This document shows positions 22,967 through 34,075 of a stretch of DNA of 64,000 bases, in pieces. Source of the DNA: Golubevia sp. BC0850 (Eukaryota > Basidiomycota > Exobasidiomycetes > Golubeviales > Golubeviaceae); assembly GCA_012976225.1 (NCBI GenBank), contig JAAVVG010000005.1, forward strand, positions 558,001-622,000, in the 5' to 3' direction. Within the stretch, counting starts at the first letter, position 1, and each line of letters begins with the position of its first letter. The notes beneath the pieces were generated by a model, which had not been told where the DNA came from, did no database searches, and saw only the letters and a list, made by a program, of their open reading frames with translations. Both the position numbers and the translations under genes were made by a program.

Positions 22967-25492
22967 TTACTCGTCATCCTCATCTTCATCATCTGATTGT
23001 TCTTGTAAGAACTGTTGGGAGTCGGGAGCGAGAGAAGAGAAGAAGAAAGAATTGTTCACGTCAACATTTTTGGAACTGGGCAAAAAAATTGTAAGATCTC
23101 TCTCCGACTTCAATTCTTTTAGAAAATTGTCCTCGTCTTTAGATTTCAAGAAACTCACCTTAACCAAGCTTTCAGTAGCTTTCAAGAAATGACCTTTACC
23201 TTGAGGTCTAGCACCTTTCTGAGCCCAATAAAGAATAGCTTGATCAGAAATAACATCTCTGTTATAAAGAACCTTCAAAATCCCAGGAAAGGTTTTAATA
23301 ATCTTAGTATCCTCATAACAATAAAGTTGAATAGTGTTAATCAAAGTCATTTCAGATTTAGCACCAGTGATTAATTTTTCCAAAATCGGTGCAACTTTAT
23401 TGACTTCTCTAAGAGCTAAAGAATCCATTTGATCAGGTCTAGCAGAAGGCCAATCTACAGATTTCATTAATCCTTCCCAAATGATAGGAACCAATTCTTC
23501 CTCTTTCAAACCATTTTTAACTTTTTCTGAATTCAACCAACTAACAATTTCACTGTTAGATTTTACCAGATTGTTTTTGACCAATTCCATCTTTTCTTTA
23601 AAAGTTTTTTCTCCAATTTCTCCACCTGCTAATTTGGCTTCTTCAGCTTCTTGTTCAAGTTCAAAGGCTTCTGAAACTGCAGTTTGTCTTTTTTCTGCCA
23701 ACTGTAAAGCGATACTGTCTCTAGCTTCTTTCAAAGCTCTTTTTGACCACCAATCTGAAATGACAGGTAGATTGACAGATTCAGATCTGAAATGATTTGA
23801 AATCACTTGAGGCTGATCTCTACGAGTGGATGGGAAAAAGAGAAGCAAGTCTCTAACTCCTCCTTTACGTAGTGAGGTTCCTAAAGTTTCCATAGATGAA
23901 TCTACAAGGTAGGCTCTAAAGACTTTGGTAACGAAATTAAGGGATAGATCTGAAAATTTAAAGATAGAAGAACAATTTCAAAACATCAGTAAACACAGTC
24001 CAGCTCCTCCCTCTCTCAACTCTTTTGTCACATTCAACTCTCCAAGAAACTCACCATCCTTCAACAAATGTTCCTTCTGCAGAGTGATCAAAACCCCAGC
24101 TCCAGCCAAACCCATTTGAATCATCAAAGCAGTTAGAGTAGCCAATTTATCTCTACCACCTTCTTCGAATCTGTTAATGTATTGTAAGATTCCAGGCAAC
24201 GTAGATTCCTCAAGAGGTTTTTGAAGGAATTTGTAACGTCTAATGAGTTTATCAATGGTTCCTACGAAAGGTTTAATGTCTTTTACTTCGGATGAAGATG
24301 CATTGAAGATTGCGAATGGTGATGGTGGGGCTTCATCGTCGATAAAAGTTCCTCCTGGTGCTAGGAGACCTCCGCTGAAAGAGAGAGAGAGACAGAAAGA
24401 GAACGGAGAAGTTGTGAGGAGGGAACAGGGAAGGAGATGTTGAGTTAGAAGGAAGGTTTGAGAAACAAGATAGAGAATGAAGACCTCTCTCTTCAACAAA
24501 ACTAGCCTCACAGCCACTCTCATCTTCCTAAAGAACTAATCAAGAGTTCTTCCCTTTTCTCTCGTTCTCCTCCCTTTTCCCTTGTGTTCTCACCCCTACT
24601 TGATACTTCTCTATTCCAACTTCACTGCCCATCTCTCCACTTCCACCTAAAAAAAGACTCACACGATGAGGATTTCAAAGAGTTGATCACCATATTTCCT
24701 ATAATCCAAAGAGTTTCCAGCTTTGTCTAAAGCGGTTGCATAACCTTCGAAATCAGAGGTAGGGACTGATTCTAAGTGCTTGTAAAGAGCGTCACGGAAG
24801 GCTGAGATTGATGGATAGAGAAAAGGTTGGCAAAGAAAGCAAAAGGGAAATTAGAAATTTCTTTTTCGATTTAATAAAACGGTAATTGTTGAAGGGAAAG
24901 GAAAGAGTGGGAGGAAGTTGATCTCCACTTTAAGTTTGTGACTTCTTCGCATCTTGAACGCTCCTTAGCCGGAGATCTGGAGAACGCTAGATCGGAGAAG
25001 ATCATTGCTGATGTTCAAGTACTACTAAGTTCAAGGGTAATTTTCTTCCCAGAGCTAACCCGACTGAGTAGAAGTTTTCCCTCGAAAAACAAAACCTTTC
25101 TTTACCATCTCACTCGATTCCCTTCTTTTTTTTAGCAAGAGCCCCGATCTTTTCAAATGATTGTGATTAAGAAAGACTAACTAACCTTCTGGTTCGAATT
25201 TGGCTTGAGACTTGACGACTCCCTTAGAGAGAGAGAGAGAGGTTGAGATGAAGGTAGGTCAGTCCATCTGGCTAAAAACACTCCAGAGGGAAGCAAAGCT
25301 TACTTTTCTTTGTTTGATTCTAGCTCCAGTTAGAGATGGTTTGTTGTTACCTTGAGGCGCTGTGGCCGGGCTGAGTAGAGGGAGAGAGCAGAGCAGAGCA
25401 GGGGAAAGGATTAGAGATTTGCAAACGAGAGAAGAGAGAGAGAGAGAGAGTTAGATGGAGGGTGCAGTTTACACTCACGGAGTTGCTGACAT
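22967..25492 (-). CDS. BZW1: eIF5-mimic protein (BZW/5MP family, W2 domain)
   Basis: Translational regulator that binds eIF2 and eIF3 in competition with eIF5 and tightens start-codon selection. Seven exons: 25492-25479, 25370-25304, 25222-25186, 24801-24663, 24374-24055, 23949-23159 and 23011-22967; 470 residues. It begins M-S-A-T-P-P then 'NNKPSLTGARIKQRK', matching human BZW1 'KPTLSGQRFKTRK'. Then 'LDYRKYGDQLFEILIVGGLL', 'APGGT' and 'IDKLIRRYKFL' follow as in homologues. The C-terminal W2/eIF5C domain has 'PIIWEGLMKSVDW', 'LYCYEDTKIIKTFPGILKVL' and 'AILYWAQKG', and the tail is the usual acidic box (DDEDEDDE). The first coding exon is 14 bases. S. cerevisiae lacks this protein, another sign of a basidiomycete-like gene set. 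Confidence 0.95.
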
Positions 25493-25826
25493 GAACTAGT
25501 GGAAGGTCTACTACTTCTGATGACTTCAACTGGAAAAGGTTAGAGGGAGAGAGGAAGAGAGGGAGGTCCAAGTGAGAAGGTAGCTGGTAGCTGGAAGATA
25601 AGGTCTTCAGGCTTCAGGTGTTGCTGTTTCAATGTGCTGGTCCCCAATTGATGGCAATCTTGACGCTTACAGATTAATAATCCGATTCGATTAAGGATGG
25701 AAGTTGTCGGGTTCTACAATTGAGGAAGAGGTTGACTCAATTGCGCTGTGGGTGAGAAGGAAGAACGAGTCGCTGGTGCACACGATGAGGTTGGGTATCC
25801 ACCACAATCATCCAAAACCAAGAATC
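25493..25826. promoter_or_regulatory. Shared head-to-head promoter of the BZW and ArfGAP genes
   Basis: 334 bases between the two chosen start codons. An in-frame ATG at 25785 could extend the ArfGAP by 14 residues, which would shorten the gap to 292. No TATA box seen. Confidence 0.45.
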
Positions 25827-28001
25827 ATGTCTTATGGTAGACCAGCTCAATCAAAAGCTCAGAATGACGCAAATGCAAAGGTAAATATTAGACGGGGCTG
25901 ATGGAGTGGGAGAGAGAGATAGAGAGAGAGAGTGCTGCCAGGTAGAGTGCTGGCTTCTTTGAGCCAATCACAAGTCATCTCAACTCCTATTCTCCCCATC
26001 TTCCCTCCCCCCCCCCCCGAGAGTAGAATCTGAGAGCTATGGTGAAGCAACCTGGAAACAAGGTATGCGCTGATTGCGTGAGTACTCAGTAAGGCAGGGA
26101 AGGCAGGAAAGCATGCCCAGCTGAATTCCAACTCTTTCTGCTTCCCAATCTTATCTTCTCCAACAGAAACGTAATGGTTAGTTTCAACCTCTACTGAATC
26201 GGTCGTTCAAGTCTGGAATCGCTCGATATGAAGCGGGGATCAGAGAAAGCTCAACAGCTATCACCACCTTCCTTCTAATCTCTACTCTACCACTTTCCCA
26301 TTCCTTCCCCTTCCCCTTCTCCTTCATCCTTCCCAGATCCGCGTTGGGCTTCTTGGAATCTGTAAGTCTCCTCTTCTCTTTCTCTTTCTCTGGCTCTCCC
26401 ACTCTTTCCCGTTCTCCGTCCATCTCACGAATCACACTTCCCTCTCTTCCCTTTCCACAGAGGTTGTTTTCTATGTATCCGCTGTTCAGGAATTCATCGT
26501 TCATTAGGAACTCATATTTCAAAGGTCAAATCCATTGATTTGGATATTTGGACTCCAGAACAAATGAGCAGCATGGAGAAATGGGGTAATGAGAGATCCA
26601 ATTGGTATTGGGAAGCTCATTTGAAACCTGGTCATAGTCCACCTGAACATAAAGTTGAGAGCTTTATTAGGAGTAAGGTTAGTTGTTAGCAAGGAAGGAA
26701 ACTGACATTAGATTGAAGGAGAGGGGAGAGGAGAGGGTCTGAGAGTTAGATGAAAGTAGAAGCTGTGGTCTGGAGAGGAGAGGACGGACTGGAGGGTTTC
26801 AGGAACGGATTTTAGAAACCAGATCAAGCTTTGGGGCAATGGGTGCCATTTTGGGAAATTGGAAGTAGGGGGAAACGGAAGACCAGAGAATTGTCGTACG
26901 TCGATTGTCTACTTCTTCTTAGTATTCTAGGTCCAATTTCCCTCCCTTTCTTTCGCTTCACTTAACTTTATCTCCGGAAAAGCCTTCTCAATACTCTCAC
27001 AATTCCAACTCTAGAGCTTTGAAATTTACTGGTCTCTAAGATTTATCAAGCTGACTCTTCCTTTCGCGAATCCTTTCTCAATCCCCTCTGAATCGGTTCT
27101 CATTCCATTCTTTCAGTACGAATCCCGTCGTTGGGCAAAAGAAGGACCACCGCCAACAGACCCATCGATACTAGATCCTTCTGGATCTTCAACTACATCT
27201 CAAACTCAAACTCAAGCTACTCCAACTCCAACTACTTCAACCTCAACACGATCTCAACCTTCATCTCAAACCAGAGCTCCAGTTCCAGCACCAGCACCAG
27301 CACCTAAATCAGCAATCGATTTGTTAGGTGGAGATGATGATGAACCATCTACAAAGTCAAAACCAGCTGCTCCAAGAATTAGTAACCCTTCGAATCTTCA
27401 AATGAACTCACAACAAACAAATCAAGCTCAAGCTCAAGTTTCCGAAAAATCGAAACCAGCTACTGGTGGAGGAGGTGGACTTTTCGATTTAGATTGGCAT
27501 GAACCTGCACCTAGTACTTCAAATCCTACTTCTCCATTTGTTCATTCCAATAATAAGGGGAAGAATGACATTTTATCCTTGTTTGGAAACAGTAGCGGTG
27601 GAGGAGGTGGATTCCAACAACAGCAGCAGCAGCAGGGTTTCAATCAACAGCAACAAAGTGGATTGTCAGGTTTAGATGGATTCGGTGGAATGAATTTAGG
27701 AAACAACAATCATCAGAATTCTAATTTTGGTGGGGTTACTTCTCCGAGTACTAATACTGGTGGAATGGGAATGGGAATGGGAATGGGTATCAATGATCCC
27801 TGGGCTAGTAATTCAAATTCAAGTGGTATTCCTCAGGCTCAACGTAGTACAGCAGCAGGTGGGAGTGGAGTTTTCGATTCACATGATATTTGGGGAAGTT
27901 CGAGTAATAGTAATAGTGCTGTTGGTGGAGGAAATGCTAGTACGAATGGTGCTGGAAAGAAGGAGAATGCTTTCGATGATTTGTGGTCGGATTTCAAGTG
28001 A
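25827..28001 (+). CDS. ArfGAP-domain protein (GTS1/SMAP type) with adaptor-binding-like tail
   Basis: GTPase-activating protein for Arf GTPases at Golgi or endosomal membranes. Six exons: 25827-25880, 26027-26077, 26167-26176, 26337-26361, 26461-26677 and 27117-28001; 413 residues. The zinc finger is spread over four exons: 'NKVCADC' / 'KRNG' / 'DPRWASWNL' / 'GCFLCIRCSGIHRSLGTH', then 'ISKVKSIDLDIWTPEQM'. This gives C-x2-C-x16-C-x2-C and the catalytic arginine (I-H-R). Exon 3 is only 10 bases, yet skipping it breaks frame and removes four residues of the finger. The C-terminal 290 residues are Q/S/G-rich and disordered, with 'LFDLDWHE' and a final 'FDDLWSDFK', which look like clathrin or adaptor-ear ligands. 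Closest by memory to yeast Gts1 and animal SMAP. Confidence 0.93.
26007..26018. repeat. 12-base C run at the 3' end of an ArfGAP intron
   Basis: Twelve C in the polypyrimidine tract a few bases before the acceptor at 26026. Length polymorphism here could affect splicing of exon 2. Confidence 0.8.
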
Positions 28002-28385
28002 AAGTGAGAAGGGTAGATGGAGATGGAGAGAGGGGAAAAGAGGGGCTTTGGGGAGAGCAATAAAAGAGAGGAGTCGCCATCTTTGGAAGGAGAGAAAAGT
28101 GGGGACGATGGGATAAAATGGAAAAGGAACAAAGCAAGATTTTATCGTTGCTTTGCTTTTCTCAGTCCAGAAGGTTGGGAGAAGGACGTCCTTGCAAAGA
28201 TGATTGGTTCTTTTGTTCTCTGTCTTCTTCTTCTTCTTCTACAATTAATAGTTTCTTTGTAAATGTATTCTAATTGTGTCTTTCGATTTCAACAAATAAG
28301 CCACAATCATTTAAGAAACCCGATTTGTTGAAGAAGTACAGATTTTGAAGCCACGTTTTCTTCTCTCGGAGCTATAAGAAGATGA
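28002..28385. promoter_or_regulatory. Intergenic region upstream of LEU4
   Basis: 384 bases in tandem orientation between the ArfGAP stop and the LEU4 start: the ArfGAP 3' end, then an AT-rich stretch. No palindromic CCGGNNNNCCGG-type Leu3 site is visible. Nothing else supported. Confidence 0.4.
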
Positions 28386-30753
28386 ATGACTCGCAGTAAT
28401 AACTTTCCTCCAACTTCCCCCTCCTCCTCTTTTTCTTCATCCAAGATGGCACCTCAACCAATGATCCCAGGATCAAAGTATTTACCATACGTTCCACTTG
28501 ATATGCCAAATCGATCATGGCCAACAAAGGTACCCAAAAGTTCACCAATTTGGACTTCAGTAGATTTAAGAGATGGAAATCAAGCTTTAATCAATCCAAT
28601 GAGTTCAGATCAGAAATTGACTTTCTTTAAGAAATTGGTTCAAACTGGTTTTCAAGAGATTGAAGTAGCTTTCCCTTCTGCAAGTGAAACCGATTTCGGT
28701 TTCGTTAGACATATCATTGAGAATCAAATGATTCCAGAAGGTGTTTGGATTCAGGTATTGACTCCTGCTAGGTGAGTTACTCAGCATCAATACAAGAGTC
28801 AAGTTTGGCAAGTGTTGGGTTGGATTTCAATCATTCGATAGTCTTGGAAGAGGGGTGGTTGGGGCAAGGAGAGCGACTAGGACTAGGAGGTTTCAAGAAG
28901 GTTCTCATCTCCCTTCCTACCTCTGCTTCTTCCACTTCCAATTCACAGGGAAGAGCTAATTCAACGTACTTTTGAATCCATCAAAGGAGCCAAGAACGTT
29001 ATCCTTCACATGTACAATGCCACCTCTCCTCTATTCCGAGATGTTGTCTTCCAGAATTCAAAAGATCAAACCATAGATCTAGCCATTAAACATACCAAAA
29101 TCGTTCGTAAATGGATCGATCATTACTCTAAACCTGAAAATGGTGGAACTACTTTCAGATATGAATACTCTCCTGAGACTTTCACTCAGAGTGAAATGGA
29201 GTTTTGTGTAGAGATTTGTGAAAAGGTCAGAGAGGCTTATGGTCTAGCTAGTGAGGAGAACAAGATCATTTTCAATTTACCTGCTACTGTTGAATGTGCT
29301 CCTCCTAATCATTATGCTGATCAGGTGAGTTAGAAATGGGAGGAAGGGATGGGGGAATACAGGAGAGAGCAATTCAATTGGAATGCTTCTGTAGATTCTG
29401 TCGGAGGCAGCGATTCGGTTTGCCAGTATAGAAATCTGCCACCCTTCATGAGTTAAAAGTCGCCTCACATAGAGTACGAGCGCTGACCAGAAACGCCTGC
29501 TTCTCTCCTTTCTCATTCCCTTTCCCCGCCGTCTTTTCCTTTCTTAGATCGAATGGTTCTGTCAGCACATCTCCAAGAGGGAACAAATCACTATCTCACT
29601 TCACCCACACAACGATCGAGGATGTGCAGTAGCAGCAACCGAGCTAGGATTACTCGCTGGAGGAGATCGAGTTGAAGGGTGTCTATTCGGAAATGGAGAA
29701 AGAACCGGAAACGTGGACATCGTAACTCTAGCTCTCAACCTATTTTGTCAAGGAATCCAACCTGGACCTCTAGATCTTTCAGACGTTCAATCCATCGTAG
29801 ACGTAGTCTCCTCCTGCAACGACATTGCAGTTCATCCAAGACATCCTTACGCTGGAGAATTAGTCTTCACTGCTTTCTCAGGTTCCCATCAAGATGCCAT
29901 TAAGAAAGGTTTCGCAGCTCAAGATGTTAGGAAATCTAAAGGAGATGATCATTGGGAAATTCCTTATTTACCAGTCGATCCAGCTGATCTTGGAGCAACT
30001 TATGAAGCTGTTATTAGGGTCAATTCTCAATCTGGTAAAGGTGGAGTGGCTTATCTTGTAGCTCAATCTCTTGGATTAGATTTACCTAGAAGAATGCAAA
30101 TCGCTTTCTATGGTGTCATTCAATTGGTGGCGGAAAAAACTGGTAAAGAAATGACTCAAGATGATATTACGAATGTGTTCAAAAAGACTTATCATTTAAC
30201 AAGTGGGAATCAAAATGGTGGTGAAAATCAAGGTAGATTATCTCTCAAGAAATTTACTCTGACTTCAAGTGATGGAACTAATTCAACTTCCAATTCCATT
30301 TCTGATTTAAGAGAAGCTCCGGTCTCTTCTTCTGGAAGTGAAACTCCAAGATCTTTGAAGTTCAAGGGAACGATCTTAAAAGATGGAGAATCTCATGAGA
30401 TTGAAGGAAAGGGTAATGGTGCTCTTTCAGCTTTACTCGACGCTTTAGAGGCAAGCTTCTCAATTTCAGTCAATGTCAGAGAATATTCTGAACACGCTGT
30501 TAAATCTTCTGAGGGAAGTAAATTAACCAAAGGACCAGCTGCTTCTTACGTTGAGCTTATCGATGCTAAAGAATTAGAAGGAAATGGAAGTGATTCAAAT
30601 GCTAAGAAGGCGAAAGGTTGGTGGGGTGTTGGAATCGATGTGGATATTACTGCCTCTGGTCTTAAAGCGGTTTTATCTGCCGCTAGCAATTTCATTCAAC
30701 CAGAGGAAGTAATCAAAGATGCTGAAAAGGCAGTTAAGACTAATGGAAATTAG
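28386..30753 (+). CDS. LEU4: 2-isopropylmalate synthase (first step of leucine synthesis)
   Basis: Condenses acetyl-CoA with 2-ketoisovalerate. Exons 28386-28771, 28949-29324 and 29548-30753, 655 residues. The HMGL-like barrel shows '[15 protein letters not shown]' with the catalytic arginine and first metal ligand, '[17 protein letters not shown]', the metal pair in '[16 protein letters not shown]' and '[13 protein letters not shown]'. '[20 protein letters not shown]' is typical of the fungal/IPMS type 2 enzyme. The last 150 residues form the LeuA regulatory domain, where leucine binds for feedback control. Two in-frame starts exist: ATG at 28386 adds a serine-rich, acid-free 20-residue leader, and ATG at 28446 gives '[15 protein letters not shown]'. 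Dual start use would allow mitochondrial and cytosolic forms, as known for yeast LEU4. Confidence 0.96.
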
Positions 30754-33700
30754 GGAGAAGAACAAATCTTGCGGAAAGTCAAAAGCAAGACGGCTGCTTA
30801 ACAAAATGCATCGAATACTAAACTGGATGATAGACCAGAACCGCAATCTCCTAATCCTGATTCCTCTCTGATCGTGCTAAAGTTCGTTCTTTCTCCTTTG
30901 AAGCAACTTTTCTTCAGTTGCATTTATTTTCTTCTCCTTTTGTGTTTTGTTGAAGTTTCTGTTTCAGAGGTTCTCACTCCAAACCGCATCATGTAGCATT
31001 CCCTCGCCCCCCCCCCTCTCCCCAACTCCTTGCTTTCTACTTTATTTCCGCTTTAATTTTCTCATTTACCAAAACAAAATCAAAATCAAAAGAGCTTCAG
31101 TCGCTTATCTCAAATCCCGAAATGAAACGAAATTGAAAACGTCAGAAAAGAAAACTTGGATCGTGATGCCATTGAATGTGCTCTAGGTTTCTGAAGATGA
31201 CTACGAGTACAAAATGAGAGACAGCCAAACCATTAAAAGGCGGAACAAAGCAGAAAGTTTTGCTGATGAATGAGTGCGGAAGGTGTGGTGGAAATGGTTG
31301 TCAGAGAGAACTGCTTCCAGATTGAGTGAGCACTCGCTCCTTTGGCAAAGTCTTTGGTCTGACAACCTCAAACTGTCAAGTCTCTATAGAGGTTAGATCA
31401 GAAAGGCGAAGACTAAGCTAGAAGGGTGGCCGCATGAGTCAACCAAGCCCCCCACCGACTCTCTCCCTCTCCAAACCTCGTTACATCTTGCTTTCCACTT
31501 TCCAGATGATTCCATTCTTGTGACTCCTTATGTGTTTTCCTCTAGGTGCATTTAACAGCCCACCTCTGAAGGTTACACTCTTTTATGACCCTTCATGAAA
31601 TCTGAATCCCTTCTGCATTCCACTCACCGCAAGGTCAGCCTGCCAGGAGAGTTGGTTCTTGTTTTTCTAGAAGCTCCAATTCTAAGGTCTGATTCTTTCA
31701 GAAGTAATGTAGTCTGCAAACTTGGAGCCTTCAATCAGTGAAAATCATGGTACACTTTGGAAGTCGAGAGGAGAAGATTGAGGGTTCGAAGATTCTCCGG
31801 TGATCAAGGTCGGTTTTTGGATGAAAAGAGATCACCGCCAAAGTCCGTTTGCCAATCAGACGGTACTATTTACCTCCAACTTGGGTAATAGACTCCATGA
31901 GCTTGACTTGATGACTTGTTGTCTGCACTCTGGAGTCGTCTGAGTCGAGAGAAAGTGAAGTTTTGATTGGCGCAGAACGTGTAAGCGATCTGAGGTCTTG
32001 TCAAGACTGAGGTTCCAGGATGGAGAGAGTAAGAGAGGTCTACGAGTGAGTAAATGCACTCATACTTGTAGATCTCTCTTTGTAGCTTTCAAAGTAGAGG
32101 GTGGTTTTGAGTGAACGCTGCTGCTTGAGCTGCAGGTCGTGGCTTGAGCTCGTGAGAGAGACTCTTCGCTTTTGGAAAAACTGCTGCGGTCGACTTGAGA
32201 GGAGAATACAGACAAGGTAGAGGTCAGAATAAAGATAGGATGGTGGTGGAGAAGGAATGTTGCAACTCATTTATTTGAGAAAATGGCTTCATCTCCTTCA
32301 TTCTACTTTCCCAAGTTTCATTTCCAGAAGCTTAGATGAAGTCATCGTCATTCTAAGCATCCAAACCTTTTGTCAAAGCCACCGGGAGCGATCAACTTTG
32401 AGAATAACATTTTCAACTTTCCTTCCTTATTGATGTACAACAACCACCGGTCCTAGCCATGTCATCCCTTGTCTTCTCTTGGGGTTGTTCTGGGCCCAAC
32501 CTTACTCGCTACTTACTAAAACAAGTTAGACTTCACTCAAAGAAGCTTTGAGAAGTGGAAGGTTTTGCGGAGGCTTTGCTTGAGTCTCGTCCAACTCTTC
32601 TAACTTCAGCTTCTTAGTTCTTGTCAATCCTCTCGTCTTTTCACGTTCTTGAGGTCCGACGATTGCCGTGAGCTGAAAACATAGAGAACCTCATACACTC
32701 CTGAAGACAATAACCCATCCTCTGTGCAGAAGAGAGGAGAAAGTAGGTGTAGAGTTGAAACCTTTCCAATTTGTCTTTGTTTTGCCTTGAATGAATGGAT
32801 GATAAACCTTCCCATTGATGGCAAGGGAGGGCCATATAAGCTGCATACTTACATCTCATCTCTATTGACCCACTCAGAGGAGGATGCTTGGAAAAAAGTG
32901 AATGTGTGAAGAAGTAGATAGAAAAGTGGAGATTGGAAATTTGAGTAAGAGCTACTGAGTCCTGTTCAGCAGAAAGATGATTTGAGTTGAGGTCCGCAAC
33001 GAGACCTAATGTGACATTGACTGTCTTGTTAGAGAATTTGATAGGTGGTGGGCTTTGATGAAGAGGATGGAAGGAGAGAACTTGAAGGCCCAGCGATGTG
33101 CTGGTGGCGAGAGAGGCTGGAATGAGGAAGAGAGAACCCAGTGGATGAGAGCAGTCCAGCAGAGGGACTGTCTCTTGAAAAGATTGTCAAAACTTGAATT
33201 GGGGGATGAAAAAGATTAAAGCCGATATCCATCCGGATCTGAACAGCTTATTGAGGTGGTTGGCCTTTGATCTGGTCTGAAGCGCTGACTGCCCTAAGAA
33301 GGTTTCTTTTGGAAGACCAGGCCGTGACATTGACATCTTCTTCAGTTATATGTTTAGGAACGAGATACACATTCAATATACAAACCAAGCAGCTCGTATA
33401 TACAGTACATTGGTTAGACGCAAGGTAAGTAGCGACTCAACCCGTCCTTGACTTGCTTTTGGGGTGCGGATTGAGCAGAGAGAGGGAGGTTCGGTGGACG
33501 CAAGAGATTCACCTTTCGAAATGGTCTTTCAAAACGGTTGGAACAATGGTAAAAGAAGGGGGAATGGAAGCGTCTTTTCTCTAGGACAGAAGGTTGCTTA
33601 AGTAACGGAGTGGTTCCACCATCATCGCTCTCATCGCTTCCCTCGATTTGGACGGAAGCTGGAAGTTACGCCACGAGATTGGACGTCTAGACAAGAGCAG

Positions 33701-34075
33701 GTCATATAAATCGATCGAAAAGATCGTTGATTCGGATGGATTTGATGGTATTCTATACTCACAACTTTCTCATTCTTCGTCCATCTCAAGTGAAGCGATC
33801 TGAGTGGACGAAGATGCCATCCTTCCGCTTCATTTTCACTGAAGTTCTTCTCTCTTTCTCTCTTCTTTCCTGTTCCAACATCCTCTCTTTCATCTTTCCA
33901 ATTTCTTCTACCAAAACCGCTTCACCAATTCTTCAAGGTCACTCGCTTGAAAATCTTAAATCCACCACTCATCCGACACGTTTGTGCCGCTGTCAAACTC
34001 TTTCCGGTGCTAGGTTCTAGAACCTAGACCCAACGCCTCATCTCCCCTTCTCTTCATCAATGAGAATTTCATCCC
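30754..34075. other. 3.3 kb stretch with splice signals but no assembled gene
   Basis: By far the longest gap in the window. The minus strand has strong splice sites: a donor at 32852 (GAGAT then GTAAGT) closing a 34-base exon-like piece, a donor at 31626 (ACCTTGCG then GTGAGT), and several good acceptors. Coding-like frames on that strand include one from 32672 to a stop at 32526 (49 codons, K/E-rich, contains 'EREKTRGLTRTKKLKLEELD') and pieces at 32064-32200 and 31870-31990. I could not chain them in phase, so this may be a many-exon gene, a decayed gene or a noncoding transcript. The plus strand has a short frame at 33727-34020. A 10-base C run lies at 31007-31016. Confidence 0.35.
32853..32886 (-). 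other. Candidate 34-base exon in the unresolved gap
   Basis: Bounded by a strong acceptor (CACTTTTTTCCAAG) and a perfect donor (GTAAGT) on the minus strand. In one phase it reads 'SSSEWVNRDE', and splicing to the acceptor at 32673 continues open for 16 codons to a stop. Reported as a lead, not as a gene. Confidence 0.25.

Noticed and set aside
25192-25201. GGTTCGAATT as a tRNA B box
   Set aside because: It lies in exon 3 of the BZW gene and no A box or cloverleaf can be folded around it.
25220-25245. GA-repeat tracts (also at 25433-25450 and 50355-50370) as a mobile-element signature or promoter element
   Set aside because: On the transcribed strand these are CT tracts next to acceptors, i.e. 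ordinary polypyrimidine tracts of this genome.
31765-31780. GGGTTCGAAGATTC as a tRNA B box in the long gap
   Set aside because: The 3' half of the box is wrong (GAT where CCC/ACC-type pairing is needed) and no acceptor stem or anticodon arm is found.
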